Shown piece after piece: positions 49,589-60,136 of a stretch of DNA of 64,000 nt. Both the position numbers and the translations under genes were made by a program. Each line of letters starts with the position of its first letter. The first letter of the stretch is position 1. The notes under the pieces are model-generated. The model did no database searches, had not been told where the DNA came from, and saw only the letters and a program-made list of their open reading frames with translations. This DNA is from Lachnospiraceae bacterium (GTDB lineage Bacteria > Bacillota > Clostridia > Lachnospirales > Lachnospiraceae), in assembly GCA_015057275.1 (NCBI GenBank), contig SVEO01000010.1:18564-82563 (forward strand), read 5' to 3'.

Positions 49589-51265
49589 TTAGTTTGCTGC
49601 AGGCAGCTTAAACGAACTCTTCATCGACACAATCCGGTTGAATACCAGATGCTCCTTCGTTGAATCTTTAGAATCCACACAGAAGAAACCTTTTCTTACA
49701 AACTGGAATTTTTCTTCCGGCTCAGCAATTGCAAGACTTGGCTCAACATAACATTTATCAAGCACTACTAAGGAATTCGGATTCAAATTTAGAGAACCGT
49801 CCTCGTTTAACTTGCCCTTTTCTTCGTCAACAATATTTTCGTAGAGACGAACTTCTGCTTGTGCTGCATGTCTTGCGCTTACCCAATGAATCGTACCCTT
49901 TACCTTACGTCCTTCAAAACCGCTGCCGCTTCTTGTTTCCGGGTCATAGGTACAATGAACTTCTACCACATTACCGTCTTCATCTTTTACGCAACCGGTA
50001 CAGGTCACAAAATATGCATTCATCAGTCGAACTTCGTTGCCAGGGAACAACCGGAAATACTTCTTCGGCGGTTCTTCCATAAAGTCTTCACGCTCGATAT
50101 ACAGTTCCTTACAGAACGGCACCTTACGGCTACCTAGCTCCGGATTTTCTAAATTGTTCGCAACTTCGAGTTCTTCGACAATATCTTCCGGATAATTGTC
50201 GATAATCAATTTTACCGGATCAAGTACCGCCATCACACGAGGCTTTTTTAACTTCAAATCTTCACGGATGCAGTATTCTAACATCGCATAGTCAACCGAA
50301 CTGTTTGCCTTGGCAACACCCACAAGGTCAACGAACATCTTAATCGATTCCGGTGTGAAACCGCGCCTGCGCAGGGCGCTGATGGATACAAGACGCGGAT
50401 CATCCCAACCGTCTACAATACCATCTTCCACTAACTTTTTAATATAACGCTTACCGGTAATCACATTCGTCAGATAAAGCTTTGCGAACTCAATCTGCTT
50501 TGGCGGATGCGGATACTCAAGTTCTGTCACAACCCAGTCATACAGCGGGCGGTGGTCCTCAAATTCCAGTGTACAGATAGAATGGGTAATGCCTTCAATC
50601 GCATCTTCAATCGGATGTGCGAAGTCGTACATCGGGTAAATGCACCAGGTATCACCGGTATTATGATGTGTCATATGAGCAACACGGTAGATAATCGGGT
50701 CACGCATGTTGATATTTGGGGACGACATATCAATCTTGGCACGAAGAACCTTTTCCCCGTCCTTATAAACACCGTTTTTCATGTTTTCAAACAATTCGAG
50801 ATTCTCTTCAACCGAACGGTTACGGTATGGACTTTCTTTGCCCGGCTCCGTCAAAGTGCCGCGGTATTCGCGAATTTCTTCTGGTGATAAGTCGCAGACA
50901 TAAGCTTTGCCTTTTTTAATCAGCTTAATCGCCGCTTCATACATTTGTGGGAAATAGTCGGATGCAAAAAACAGTCTGTCTTCCCAGTCTGCGCCGAGCC
51001 ACTGAATATCCTTCTTAATTGATTCCACGAACTCAATCTTTTCCTTGGTCGGATTCGTGTCGTCAAATCTCATGTTGAACTTTCCGCCATATTTTTGCGC
51101 CAAACCATAGTTTAATAAGATTGACTTTGCATGTCCGATATGCAGATATCCGTTCGGCTCCGGCGGGAAACGTGTTTGCACGTGATCATAGTAACCTTCT
51201 GCCAAATCCTTCTCGATAATCTGTTCAATAAAATTTTTTGATACAACAATTTCTTCGTTTTCCAA
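49589..51265 (-). CDS. glnS: Glutaminyl-tRNA synthetase
   Basis: 558 residues. [17 protein letters not shown] (HIGH), [10 protein letters not shown] and [18 protein letters not shown] are GlnRS motifs, with an anticodon-binding C-terminal half. The KMSKS-equivalent position reads [13 protein letters not shown] in place of the usual VMSKRKL. It directly charges tRNA-Gln; most Gram-positives use GluRS and GatCAB instead, but several clostridia have GlnS. It follows glgA by 27 bases. Confidence 0.94.
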   Translation of the reverse strand: MENEEIVVSKNFIEQIIEKDLAEGYYDHVQTRFPPEPNGYLHIGHAKSILLNYGLAQKYGGKFNMRFDDTNPTKEKIEFVESIKKDIQWLGADWEDRLFFASDYFPQMYEAAIKLIKKGKAYVCDLSPEEIREYRGTLTEPGKESPYRNRSVEENLELFENMKNGVYKDGEKVLRAKIDMSSPNINMRDPIIYRVAHMTHHNTGDTWCIYPMYDFAHPIEDAIEGITHSICTLEFEDHRPLYDWVVTELEYPHPPKQIEFAKLYLTNVITGKRYIKKLVEDGIVDGWDDPRLVSISALRRRGFTPESIKMFVDLVGVAKANSSVDYAMLEYCIREDLKLKKPRVMAVLDPVKLIIDNYPEDIVEELEVANNLENPELGSRKVPFCKELYIEREDFMEEPPKKYFRLFPGNEVRLMNAYFVTCTGCVKDEDGNVVEVHCTYDPETRSGSGFEGRKVKGTIHWVSARHAAQAEVRLYENIVDEEKGKLNEDGSLNLNPNSLVVLDKCYVEPSLAIAEPEEKFQFVRKGFFCVDSKDSTKEHLVFNRIVSMKSSFKLPAAN

Positions 51266-51292
51266 AACTAGTCCTCCGCTATCATGACGTTT

Positions 51293-52738
51293 CTAGCAGT
51301 TTAAAAGTCCGTCATATAATTCTTCGTATTTTCTTGCGGATGTACCCCAGGAGAAATCTGCGGTCATCGCGCGCTCCACCATCTTATTCCAGTCACGCTT
51401 GTGCTCATAGTAAGTCTTTTCTGCGTAACGGATGGTGTTTAACATTTCGTGTGCATTATAATTTGCAAATGAGAAGCCGGTACCTGTCTTTTCATACTCG
51501 TTGTATGGCTCAACCGTATCCTTCAAACCGCCGGTTTCACGTACAATTGGCAGTGTACCGTAACGTAAGCTCATTAACTGGCTCAATCCGCATGGCTCGA
51601 ACAGCGAAGGCATTAGGAAGGCATCACATGCGCCGTAAATCTTGTGAGATAAGGCATCGGAATAGAAAATATTGGCCGAAACGCTCTTCTCATACTTCCA
51701 ATCATAGTGACGGAACATATTCTCATACTTCGCATCGCCGGTACCGAGGATAACGAGCTGAATATTGTCAGAACAAATCTGATCCATCACGCATTCAATC
51801 AAGTCAAAGCCCTTCTGGTCGGTCAATCTGGAAACAATACCGATCATCATCTTCTTATCGTCAACTTCCAGACCTAATTCCTTCTGCAATGCTACTTTAT
51901 TTTTTTTCTTTTCCTTGCGGAAATTTTCTACATCATAGTTGTGTTCCAAATTTTTGTCCGTGGACGGATTGTAGTCGTCATAATCAATACCGTTGACAAT
52001 GCCGGACAACGCGTTTGAACGCGCGCGCATCAAACCATCAAGGCCTTCGCCGTAAAACGGAGTCTTGATTTCTTCTGCATATGTGCTGGAAACAGTCGTT
52101 ACCGCATCAGCGTAAACAATGCCGCCCTTTAAGTAATTACCGCTGTCGTAATCTCTTAACTTGTCAGATGTGAAATAATAATCGGACAAGCCGGAGAAAT
52201 CCTGAATTGTCTTCACGTCCCAAACCCCCTGAAACTTTAAGTTGTGAATCGTCATCACGGACTTCATATCACGGAAGAATTCGCTGCCGTGGAAGCTGTC
52301 CTTTAAGTATACCGGAATGAGGCCGGTCTGCCAGTCATGGCAATGAATAACGTCCGGCTGAAAGCCAATGACCGGAAGCGCAGAAAGCACGGCTCTGGAG
52401 AAGAATGCAAACTTCTCTAAATCCCACTTACCGCCTGCATAAGGCTTCGGACCGTTAAAATAATATTCATTATCAATAAAATAGAACTGAATGCCTTCGT
52501 ACTGCATCTGAAGAATGCCGACATATTGGCTTCTCCAACTGATATCCATATAAAAGTGGGTCACATACTGCATCTGTTCTTTCCACTTTTCTGCCATACA
52601 TTCGTACTTCGGCAGAATCACTCTCACATCATATTCATCTTTGTTAAAACACTTCGGAAGAGAACCGGCAACGTCTGCCAGACCACCCGTCTTGATAAAT
52701 GGAACACATTCAGATGAAGCAAACAAAATCTTCTTCAT
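51293..52738 (-). CDS. glgA: Glycogen synthase (GT5)
   Basis: 481 residues. N-terminal KILFASSECVPFIKTGGLADVAGSLPK contains the ADP-glucose-binding KTGGLAD; HCHDWQTGLIPVY and PSLFEPCGLSQLMSLRYGT (E-x7-E) are also diagnostic. It extends alpha-1,4-glucan from ADP-glucose. ATG 52738 follows GGGAGG; the frame extends to 52792 without a site. It lies downstream of spo0A; no other glg gene is in the window. Confidence 0.96.
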   Translation of the reverse strand: MKKILFASSECVPFIKTGGLADVAGSLPKCFNKDEYDVRVILPKYECMAEKWKEQMQYVTHFYMDISWRSQYVGILQMQYEGIQFYFIDNEYYFNGPKPYAGGKWDLEKFAFFSRAVLSALPVIGFQPDVIHCHDWQTGLIPVYLKDSFHGSEFFRDMKSVMTIHNLKFQGVWDVKTIQDFSGLSDYYFTSDKLRDYDSGNYLKGGIVYADAVTTVSSTYAEEIKTPFYGEGLDGLMRARSNALSGIVNGIDYDDYNPSTDKNLEHNYDVENFRKEKKKNKVALQKELGLEVDDKKMMIGIVSRLTDQKGFDLIECVMDQICSDNIQLVILGTGDAKYENMFRHYDWKYEKSVSANIFYSDALSHKIYGACDAFLMPSLFEPCGLSQLMSLRYGTLPIVRETGGLKDTVEPYNEYEKTGTGFSFANYNAHEMLNTIRYAEKTYYEHKRDWNKMVERAMTADFSWGTSARKYEELYDGLLNC

Positions 52739-52860
52739 TGTAATTACCTCCCAATACATTTTCATGCGTTCATGATAGGAGTATTGTATCACAAAGTATA
52801 CTATTTTGAAAATACTTTTTGCTTTTTTCGCTAAGTTTTTCCAAAAAAATTATTTTCATT

Positions 52861-53649
52861 CTACTTTTGATAGTCCAGACGAATTTTGTCAGCAATCATG
52901 GCAATAAACTCTGAATTCGTCGGTTTGCCTTTGACTGCATTAACTGTATAACCGAATAACGCCTCGATGGTATCCATCTTGCCGCGGCTCCATGCCACTT
53001 CGATGGCATGGCGAATGGCGCGCTCTACTCTGCTGGCAGTCGTTTGATATTTCTTCGCGATGGTCGGGTACAAAATTTTTGTAATAGAATTTAACATCTC
53101 CATATCCTCGACTGACATCAAAATCGCATCTCTTAAATATTGGTATCCTTTAATATGTGCCGGAACGCCCACCTCATGGATTAAATCCGTCACTTCACGC
53201 TCCATATTGCGCGGAGCGGCAGTTTTCTGCGGCATGGCCGGCATCTTTTTCTCCAAATTCTTTTGCTTTTCGCGCTGGCGAATAAATTTGATACGATTCA
53301 AAATGATTTCATCCTCGACCGGCTTCATCAAATAATAGCTTGCTCCGAGCAAAAATGCATCTTCCGTCACATGTTCCTGGCCAATGGCGGACATGACAAA
53401 AAAGTCCGGTGTTTTGCGGATTTCCCGGTCATTCGCGACTTTTTCCATTACCGACAGCCCGTCCATTTTGGGCATAATAATGTCAAGGAGCACCACATCC
53501 GGCTGCTTCTCTTTGATCATCTGATACGCTTCTTCCCCGTTTTTCGCTTTGCCGACCACCAGAATCTCGGAATCCTTTCCCAAAATTTCATCCATATGTT
53601 TTAAAACTCTTTCGTTATCATCGGCGATTGCAACTTTAATCTTCTCCAT
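52861..53649 (-). CDS. spo0A: Sporulation master regulator Spo0A
   Basis: 262 residues. Receiver domain (1-120) with Asp10/Asp11, phospho-acceptor Asp56 in [11 protein letters not shown] and Lys in YLMKPVED; linker ([13 protein letters not shown]); C-terminal DNA-binding domain (about 145-262) with [18 protein letters not shown] and [16 protein letters not shown]. All key residues are intact, so it should be functional, although Spo0A occurs in non-sporulating Lachnospiraceae too. It has a sigma-A promoter at 53715-53743. Confidence 0.97.
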   Translation of the reverse strand: MEKIKVAIADDNERVLKHMDEILGKDSEILVVGKAKNGEEAYQMIKEKQPDVVLLDIIMPKMDGLSVMEKVANDREIRKTPDFFVMSAIGQEHVTEDAFLLGASYYLMKPVEDEIILNRIKFIRQREKQKNLEKKMPAMPQKTAAPRNMEREVTDLIHEVGVPAHIKGYQYLRDAILMSVEDMEMLNSITKILYPTIAKKYQTTASRVERAIRHAIEVAWSRGKMDTIEALFGYTVNAVKGKPTNSEFIAMIADKIRLDYQK

Positions 53650-53714
53650 TTTCTACTTACCTCCATCATACTCCCTTAGCATTTTTCGCGGTCTAACCGG
53701 CCGCTGCTGAAATA

Positions 53715-53743
53715 AGTATAAGCGGATAGATTTTTCTGTGCAA
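53715..53743 (-). promoter_or_regulatory. Promoter of spo0A
   Basis: Minus strand TTGCAC (53743-53738), 17 bases, TATACT (53720-53715), about 65 bases before ATG 53649. Sigma-A type; no evident 0A box or sigma-H element was found in the short leader. Confidence 0.65.
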
Positions 53744-53841
53744 GAAAAAGCGTTCGTTTTAATTTTGCTAAAATTTCCTCAAAATGACTTATTTTTACGG
53801 CAGAGTTATCTTAGTGACAAGATACGACAAGCGAATTAAAA

Positions 53842-55071
53842 TCACAATTGGATTTTTGCAAGTCCCGCTTCTGAAGTTTCCTTATAAGCTGCCGACAAAT
53901 CATATCCTGTTTCCTTCATCGTCTGCACAACTCTGTCAAAAGAAATTTTTCGTGTGTCCCATAAAAAGCTTGCCAGATTCACAGCATTGAGTGCTCGCAT
54001 CGCTGCCACAGCATTTCTTTCAATGCAAGGAATTTGCACAAGACCGCCAATTGGGTCGCAAGTAAGTCCCAAATGATGCTCAATGGCAATCTCAGCCGCA
54101 TATTCAATTTTATCAATGTTAAGATCAAATAATTCTCCGAGGGCTGCGGCCGCCATAGCACATGCACTGCCGATTTCCGCCTGGCATCCACACTCCGCAC
54201 CGGAAATCGATGCATTTGTTTTAATGAGATTACCAATAACACCGGCGGTAGCAAGTGCTCGAATCAACTGTTCGTCTTTATAACCGTTTTTCATTTGCTG
54301 GTAATAAAGCACAGCCGGCAGCACGCCGGCAGCTCCGCAGGTAGGCGCGGTGACAATCGTTTCTCCCGCTGCATTTTGCTCGCTAACCGCAAATGCATAA
54401 GAACAAATCAGTCGGTTTTCCTTCGTCTGTACGCTTTCATCAATATGTTGATAATTAAAAAGTGATTTAGCTTTTTTTTGAACACCTAAACCGCCAGGCA
54501 AAACGCCTTCATCGACCAGACCTTTGCGAATGGAATTTTTCATAACTTTCCATATATCACTCATATAATTCCAAAAATCCGGTCCTTCGTTCTCCTCCGC
54601 ATACTGCCAAAGTCTGAGCGCATGTTCATTGCAATAGGCTGCAATGTCAGAGAATTTGTTTTCTTTATAGATTTTTTTCGAAGCGATGGCCACTTCATTA
54701 TCTACGAGAATGGTTCCACCTCCAACACTAATCACGCGCACACTTCCGCACTCACTTTCTCCGGCAAATGCAATCACATCCATCGTATTCGGATGCGGAA
54801 GATTTTTTTCCGTTAAATTAAATTCCACTTCACAAAGAACCGGGGCAAATGTCTTGACGATGACAACGTCCGTGCCGTGTCCTTTTCCTGTTTTGGCAAG
54901 CGAGCCATACAAAATGATCTTAAATTTATCAGCATTCGGGAACCTTTTTTTACAAATAATGCTCGCTCTTTCCGGTCCAATCGTGTGTGAACTCGAGGGT
55001 CCTCTGCCGATTTTATATAATTCTGTAATTGATTGCATCCCCGCAATATTATTTTCTGTTTTCTTACTCAT
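53842..55071 (-). CDS. sdaA: L-serine dehydratase, Fe-S dependent, single chain
   Basis: 409 residues: a beta-domain (about 10-150; GRGPSSSHTIGPERA) and an alpha-domain (about 165-405) with cluster cysteines in TAPTCGAAGVLPAV, GAECGCQAEIGSACAM and GLTCDPIGGLVQIPCIERN. It deaminates L-serine to pyruvate and ammonia and needs an anaerobic [4Fe-4S] cluster. ATG 55071 follows TTGGAG. Its partners upstream are a transporter and the broken cyuA, forming an amino-acid catabolism unit. Confidence 0.96.
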   Translation of the reverse strand: MSKKTENNIAGMQSITELYKIGRGPSSSHTIGPERASIICKKRFPNADKFKIILYGSLAKTGKGHGTDVVIVKTFAPVLCEVEFNLTEKNLPHPNTMDVIAFAGESECGSVRVISVGGGTILVDNEVAIASKKIYKENKFSDIAAYCNEHALRLWQYAEENEGPDFWNYMSDIWKVMKNSIRKGLVDEGVLPGGLGVQKKAKSLFNYQHIDESVQTKENRLICSYAFAVSEQNAAGETIVTAPTCGAAGVLPAVLYYQQMKNGYKDEQLIRALATAGVIGNLIKTNASISGAECGCQAEIGSACAMAAAALGELFDLNIDKIEYAAEIAIEHHLGLTCDPIGGLVQIPCIERNAVAAMRALNAVNLASFLWDTRKISFDRVVQTMKETGYDLSAAYKETSEAGLAKIQL

Positions 55072-55104
55072 CTCGATTCTCCAATTCAAGATTCCTTTGT
55101 TTAA

Positions 55105-56003
55105 TTAGCAATCACGATTTACATCGACACGATCAATCATAATATTTAAAATTTCCGTATCTGTCATCTTCATGCCAACTCTTCCGATGTAACCCATGCT
55201 CTTAATTGTCTCTTCGACATCCCCTTTAATAATACCCTCTCCCGGAAGGAAGCTTTTATTGCGGACACTCAAATTAAATGCCATTAATGCCGCATCCACG
55301 GAAGACGCAATTTTTCCTCTCGTCTGCATCATCGTTTTTCCAATCTGTGCACCGTAATTGTTATCAAGACCTTCCTGGGCAATGGCTGAATTCATCTTTA
55401 CCTGACGTCCGATGATTTCCTCAATATCTTCTATTTTCACTTCATTCGCAAACGTTAAGATGTCTTTCACCGTAAGTTTCGAGCAATCGATTCCTTCCTC
55501 GAGCTTCTCGGTTTCTGCCGTATATTCAAAAATAATTTCACCGTCTTTGACGATTTTTGTGATGTTCGTATGCTTATCGACAATCGTCACTTCGACGCAA
55601 TGCACACCCGCGGTTACCTTTGCCACAATATATAGATTCGGCTTATTTTCCACGAGCAGGCATTCGCAAAGATTGCTCGCTACACACATTTTCGTCTTTT
55701 CAATGTGTTCCTGCGTGATACCTTCCAACACTTCCAGGGCCTTGTCGGCATTGCCACCGATAACACCTAAAACAGCGCCACATCAATGCCCTTTAATCCA
55801 CCGGAATTTGGTACGGTAACACCCTTAACATTTTTAATGATATTTCCACTGCAGCTGAGCAAAATTTTCTCCGGAAAGCAACCGAGAATTTGTCTTGCCT
55901 TGGCAGCCGCATAAGCAATCGCAATCGGTTCCGTGCAGCCAAGCGCCGGAACAAGCTCACGCTTTAGAATATTTAGGTAGTTGTTATATAAAGATATGTC
56001 CAT
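55105..56003 (-). pseudogene. cyuA: cyuA (L-cysteine desulfidase) pseudogene: frameshift plus internal deletion
   Basis: Start ATG 56003 (after GTGGAG) gives MDISLYNNYL...KRELVPALGCTEPIA, the N-terminus of the CyuA/UPF0597 family, but the frame hits TAG at about 55767 after GIDVALF. In the -1 frame the protein continues AVLGVIGGNADKALEVLEG, exactly as the family does, through to SAIAQEGLDNNYGAQIGKTM. Then TRGK joins directly to IASSVDAALMAF...GEGIIKGDVEETI, skipping the family's central-to-C-terminal block of roughly 130 or more residues (the DARMGG...GDVSGMICDGA...SCAMK region). So it has one frameshift and one in-frame deletion. Functional enzyme is not expected. Confidence 0.85.
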
Positions 56004-56028
56004 GGTATTTTTCTCCACTCTTATGTAA

Positions 56029-57435
56029 TTAATATCCAATCGCAAGCCCCACAAGCAACAACAATGCGGTCGCCACCAAATTTATCGTCTGGAATTTCCA
56101 CGTCCACTTTACCCATTTTACGTAGCTGACATTTGCCAGGCCGAGACTGATGAGCAATACCGGATTGGTCGGATAAAATACATTCGAAAATCCGTCGCCA
56201 AAAGCAAAAGCTGTGATGGAGAGTTGCGCTGAAATATTGAAAATCTGTGCAAGCGGCACAACTAGGGGTACAAGTAGGAATGCTTTCGCAGAGCCGGAAC
56301 TGATGAAGAAGTTCATCAACAATACAATCAGGTAGATGAACAAAATCACTGCTTCTTTCGGCAGGTGCTCGGCCACTTCTACTGCTTTAAAGAGCACAGT
56401 ATCGAGAATATTTGCCTCGACAAGCGTGTATTTGATAGAGCTAGCCATCAAAATCATTAACACTGCCGGAAAGATGCTTACCAACCCATTCCAAAAATGA
56501 ATACCAAATTCCTTTCCCTTCATACCGGTCGTAAGCACCGATGTAACTCCTGCCACAAGAAACATGACTGCCACGATAATCATCGTATAATCCTGCAACG
56601 CCGGAAGGATTGCCGAGCACATCACAAGCACGATGCCAGTGCCGAGAATTCCTGCGAATAAACAAAGACTTTTGTCCATCTTTTGATCTGTACAGAAGTT
56701 GGTCGCCATACTTTCCGCTGTGACCGGTCGTTCCACCTTTTTCGCATGCAGATAGATGAATGCAAATAAAATCAAATAAATTACGACAAAACATACCAGA
56801 CGGAACCAGATGCCGGAAAACATCGGAAGTCCTGCCAGTTCCTGCGCCACACCGATTGTAAACGGATTACAGACACCTGCAGCAAAACCGCAGCCGGCCG
56901 CCAACAGGCTCATACCAAGCCCGGTTAAATCATCCCAGCCCATGCTAATCGCTAATGCCACTACAATCGGAACAAGCGGCACACACTCCTCAAACGAGCC
57001 GATAAATGCACCCAGCGCCATAAAAAACAGAATCATAATCGCTAACATCTTATATCTTCTCGCTCGAAAATGATGCACAATTTTATCGAGCATATAGCTC
57101 ATCAATCCGCACTTATCGAGGCTGTTAAAAACACCTCCAATCACGAGCAAAAAGACAATAATCGCGATAATCGTACCACTACCTTCTGCTATCAAAACAA
57201 GAATCGGCGACAGCAACCATTTCCAGAACGGCAGCCCGCCATCCACGTAGGTAAATGCACCGGACGCATCGATGAGCATGTTGCCGTCCGCATCCATGGT
57301 ACGCGCATACTCACCGCCCGGAACGATAAATGTCAATATATAAACAAGACACATCAATGCAAAGATAATTAAGCATGATGTGACAAAAAATTTCGCCTGA
57401 ATGTTGAGGCCTTTCGATTGTTTTTGATTTTGCAT
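56029..57435 (-). CDS. YfcC/DcuC-superfamily membrane transporter
   Basis: About 468 residues with 11-12 membrane helices, of the PF03606 (C4-dicarboxylate anaerobic carrier / YfcC) family: YILTFIVPGGEY with an extracellular loop, GSFEECVPLVPIVVALAISMGWDD, AAGVCNPFTIGVAQELAG, and FFISSGSAKAFLLVPLVVPLAQ. Family members include putative amino-acid, short-peptide and dicarboxylate carriers. Placed 25 bases upstream of the cyuA relic and then sdaA, it is likely a serine/cysteine or related importer (inference). ATG 57435 is used; no strong ribosome site is seen. Confidence 0.85.
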   Translation of the reverse strand: MQNQKQSKGLNIQAKFFVTSCLIIFALMCLVYILTFIVPGGEYARTMDADGNMLIDASGAFTYVDGGLPFWKWLLSPILVLIAEGSGTIIAIIVFLLVIGGVFNSLDKCGLMSYMLDKIVHHFRARRYKMLAIMILFFMALGAFIGSFEECVPLVPIVVALAISMGWDDLTGLGMSLLAAGCGFAAGVCNPFTIGVAQELAGLPMFSGIWFRLVCFVVIYLILFAFIYLHAKKVERPVTAESMATNFCTDQKMDKSLCLFAGILGTGIVLVMCSAILPALQDYTMIIVAVMFLVAGVTSVLTTGMKGKEFGIHFWNGLVSIFPAVLMILMASSIKYTLVEANILDTVLFKAVEVAEHLPKEAVILFIYLIVLLMNFFISSGSAKAFLLVPLVVPLAQIFNISAQLSITAFAFGDGFSNVFYPTNPVLLISLGLANVSYVKWVKWTWKFQTINLVATALLLLVGLAIGY

Positions 57436-57544
57436 AGAGTAGCTCTCTCTCAATTGTATTTTTTAATTATATTTATCACGGTGTCCGTGTTTTTGAAATT
57501 ATTATAAAACTATTTTCCCAAAATATTAACAATACATCTTTTTA

Positions 57545-58147
57545 TCAAAACTTAAATGTATCCTTCAATCTTAACCATTTTTGGTCTTTTTCACTTAGAT
57601 TCAGCTTCGTACCATCTTCCATGACATATCCTTCCGCGCTGGCACTTCCTTGATACTCACCAACCACTTGCGGCCATTCAATGCCGATTTCCGGGTCGTT
57701 CCAAGCCAAACCGCTCTCGTCTCCCGGATGATAAAAGTCAGTTACCTTATAGCAAAATTCCGCAACATCACTTAGAACCAGAAAACCGTGTGCAAATCCT
57801 TCGGATACATAAAACTGCTTTTTATTCTCCTCGGTCAGTTCCACACCATACCATTTTCCATAGGTCTCGCTTCCGGCACGAAGATCAACCGCCACATCAA
57901 ATACAGCTCCTTTAACTACCCGAACCAGTTTTCCCTGCGGGTACTGCTTCTGAAAATGCAAACCTCTGAGCACACCCTTTTTGGACATACTCTGGTTATC
58001 CTGCACAAATTCCATATCCAGTCCGGCTTCATGCATATCATTTTGATTGTAGGTTTCCATGAAATATCCGCGATCGTCCCCATGAACTGCCGGTTCAATA
58101 ATATAAAGTCCTTCTATTGGACATTTTGTCACTTTGATTTGTCCCAT
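57545..58147 (-). CDS. rmlC: dTDP-4-dehydrorhamnose 3,5-epimerase
   Basis: 200 residues, cupin fold: HGDDRGYFMETYNQ, FVQDNQSMSKKGVLRGLHFQ (His, Lys), FAHGFLVLSDVAEFCYKVTDFYHPGDESGLAWNDP (Tyr). It carries the full set for RmlC. Last gene of rmlA-B-D-C, 15 bases after rmlD. Confidence 0.96.
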   Translation of the reverse strand: MGQIKVTKCPIEGLYIIEPAVHGDDRGYFMETYNQNDMHEAGLDMEFVQDNQSMSKKGVLRGLHFQKQYPQGKLVRVVKGAVFDVAVDLRAGSETYGKWYGVELTEENKKQFYVSEGFAHGFLVLSDVAEFCYKVTDFYHPGDESGLAWNDPEIGIEWPQVVGEYQGSASAEGYVMEDGTKLNLSEKDQKWLRLKDTFKF

Positions 58148-58162
58148 CTTCTTACCTCTCGT

Positions 58163-59077
58163 TTAATAATCAATTTCTTTTAAATATCTACGCAGTGCAT
58201 CCTGCCACGTCGGAAGTAGTTTAAATCCCTTTTGAACCAACTTTCCTTTTTCCAAACGGCTGTTAAACGGACGGGCTGCTTTTGTAAGTCCATATTCTTC
58301 CGTTGTAACAGGCACAACCTTCGTCTGATATCCGGCCTGTCTAAAAATTTCGCAGGCAAACTCGTACCAGGAAATATAACCGCCTTCATTGGTTGCATGA
58401 TAATAACCGTATTTTTCAGTTTCAATCATTTCTGTCAATAATCTGGCTAAATCATAAGTGTACGTTGGTGTTCCGATCTGGTCATTTACCACACGTACTG
58501 TGTCATACTTCTTACCCACATTCAGCATTGTTTTGATAAAATTCTTACCATTTACACCAAACACCCAGGCAATACGGACAATAAAATGTTTTTCAAGGAT
58601 ATTGGCAACTGCCAGCTCGCCCTCTAACTTTGTCTGTCCGTATATATTCAACGGCTTATACTCTTTACAATCCGGTTGCCAGGCTTCTTTTCCCTGTCCA
58701 TCAAACACATAGTCTGTGCTGATATACATCATTTTGCAGTCGAGTTCTTTACAAACTTGTGCAATGTTTTCCGTTCCGCCGGCATTGATAGCCCGAACCT
58801 TTTCTATATTATCTTCCTCTTCTGCCAAATCCACTGCTGTCCAAGCTGCACAGTGAACTACCGCATCCGGAGCTACTTCTTTTAACACCTTTTCAACCGA
58901 AGCCTTATCAGTAATATCCATAGCCACATATGGCATGGTGGTAATTGCCGAACCATCCGCCACACCGCTATAAACAGGAGCTATATCGCTTCCAATACCG
59001 TCATATCCACGCTTGGCAATCTCATTCATTACATCATGCCCCAGCTGTCCCGCAACACCTGTCACTAAAATTTTCAT
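58163..59077 (-). CDS. rmlD: dTDP-4-dehydrorhamnose reductase
   Basis: 304 residues, extended SDR: GVAGQLGHDV NAD(P) loop, STDYVFDG, YGQTKLEGE (Tyr-xxx-Lys) and RIAWVFGVNGKNF. It makes dTDP-L-rhamnose, the donor for surface polysaccharides. It follows rmlB by 18 bases. Confidence 0.95.
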   Translation of the reverse strand: MKILVTGVAGQLGHDVMNEIAKRGYDGIGSDIAPVYSGVADGSAITTMPYVAMDITDKASVEKVLKEVAPDAVVHCAAWTAVDLAEEEDNIEKVRAINAGGTENIAQVCKELDCKMMYISTDYVFDGQGKEAWQPDCKEYKPLNIYGQTKLEGELAVANILEKHFIVRIAWVFGVNGKNFIKTMLNVGKKYDTVRVVNDQIGTPTYTYDLARLLTEMIETEKYGYYHATNEGGYISWYEFACEIFRQAGYQTKVVPVTTEEYGLTKAARPFNSRLEKGKLVQKGFKLLPTWQDALRRYLKEIDY

Positions 59078-59095
59078 TATGTAATCCTCCGCTCC

Positions 59096-60115
59096 CTATC
59101 GGTTTCCATACATCTTTTCATAGTAATTCTGATACTCGCCGGACACAATTGTCTCCCACCATTCACGATTATCCAGATACCATTGAATCGTTTTTTTGAT
59201 TCCATCCTTAAACATTGTCTCTGGCAACCAACCGAGTTCCCTGTGGATTTTCGTCGGATCAATTGCATAACGCATATCATGTCCTTTTCGATCCGTTACA
59301 TAAGTAATCAATGATTCCGGTTTATTCAACTCTTTGCAGATAATCTTTACAATATCGATGTTCTTCATCTCATTATGGCCACCGATATTATAAACTTCGC
59401 CAACTTTTCCTTTATGAATAATCAAATCAATGGCCTTACAATGATCTTCTACATACAGCCAGTCACGTACATTTAATCCCTCTCCGTATACAGGTAACGG
59501 CTTATCATTCAGCGCATTCGCAATCATAAGCGGTATCAGCTTTTCCGGAAAATGATATGGACCGTAGTTATTGGAACATCTGGAAATAGTTACCGGCAGG
59601 CCATAGGTTCTGTGGTAAGCCAACACCAACAAGTCCGCTGCCGCCTTTGAACTACTATAAGGACTGCTTGTATGAATTGGAGTCTCTTCGGTAAAGAACA
59701 AGTCCGGTCGGTCAATCGGAAGATCTCCATATACTTCATCGGTTGACACCTGATGATAACGCTTGATTCCATACTTACGGCAGGCATCCATCAAAACTGC
59801 CGTACCTTCAATATTCGTTTTTAAGAAAATACCCGGGTTCTCAATCGAACGATCCACATGCGATTCTGCCGCAAAGTTTACTACCATATCCGGCTTTTCT
59901 TCCTCGAATAACTGATACACCGCATTCCTGTCGCAGATATCTGCTTTTACAAAGCGGAATTGCGGATTTTCCATCACCGGTGCTAATGTAGATAAATTTC
60001 CCGCATATGTCAGCTTGTCCAGACAGACAATCCGATATTCCAGATATTTATTTAGCATATGAAAAACAAAATTACTTCCAATAAATCCGGCACCGCCGGT
60101 TACAATAATCGTCAT
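59096..60115 (-). CDS. rmlB: dTDP-glucose 4,6-dehydratase
   Basis: 339 residues: [47 protein letters not shown] (YxxxK), [14 protein letters not shown] and [16 protein letters not shown]. Full-length RmlB of the first-committed branch to rhamnose; follows rmlA by 21 bases. Confidence 0.96.
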   Translation of the reverse strand: MTIIVTGGAGFIGSNFVFHMLNKYLEYRIVCLDKLTYAGNLSTLAPVMENPQFRFVKADICDRNAVYQLFEEEKPDMVVNFAAESHVDRSIENPGIFLKTNIEGTAVLMDACRKYGIKRYHQVSTDEVYGDLPIDRPDLFFTEETPIHTSSPYSSSKAAADLLVLAYHRTYGLPVTISRCSNNYGPYHFPEKLIPLMIANALNDKPLPVYGEGLNVRDWLYVEDHCKAIDLIIHKGKVGEVYNIGGHNEMKNIDIVKIICKELNKPESLITYVTDRKGHDMRYAIDPTKIHRELGWLPETMFKDGIKKTIQWYLDNREWWETIVSGEYQNYYEKMYGNR

Positions 60116-60136
60116 TTTTATGTACCTCTCTTTTAC

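Noticed and set aside
55731..55767. Programmed -1 frameshift in cyuA
   Set aside because: No slippery heptamer or stimulating structure at the shift, and a separate large deletion makes the product non-functional anyway.
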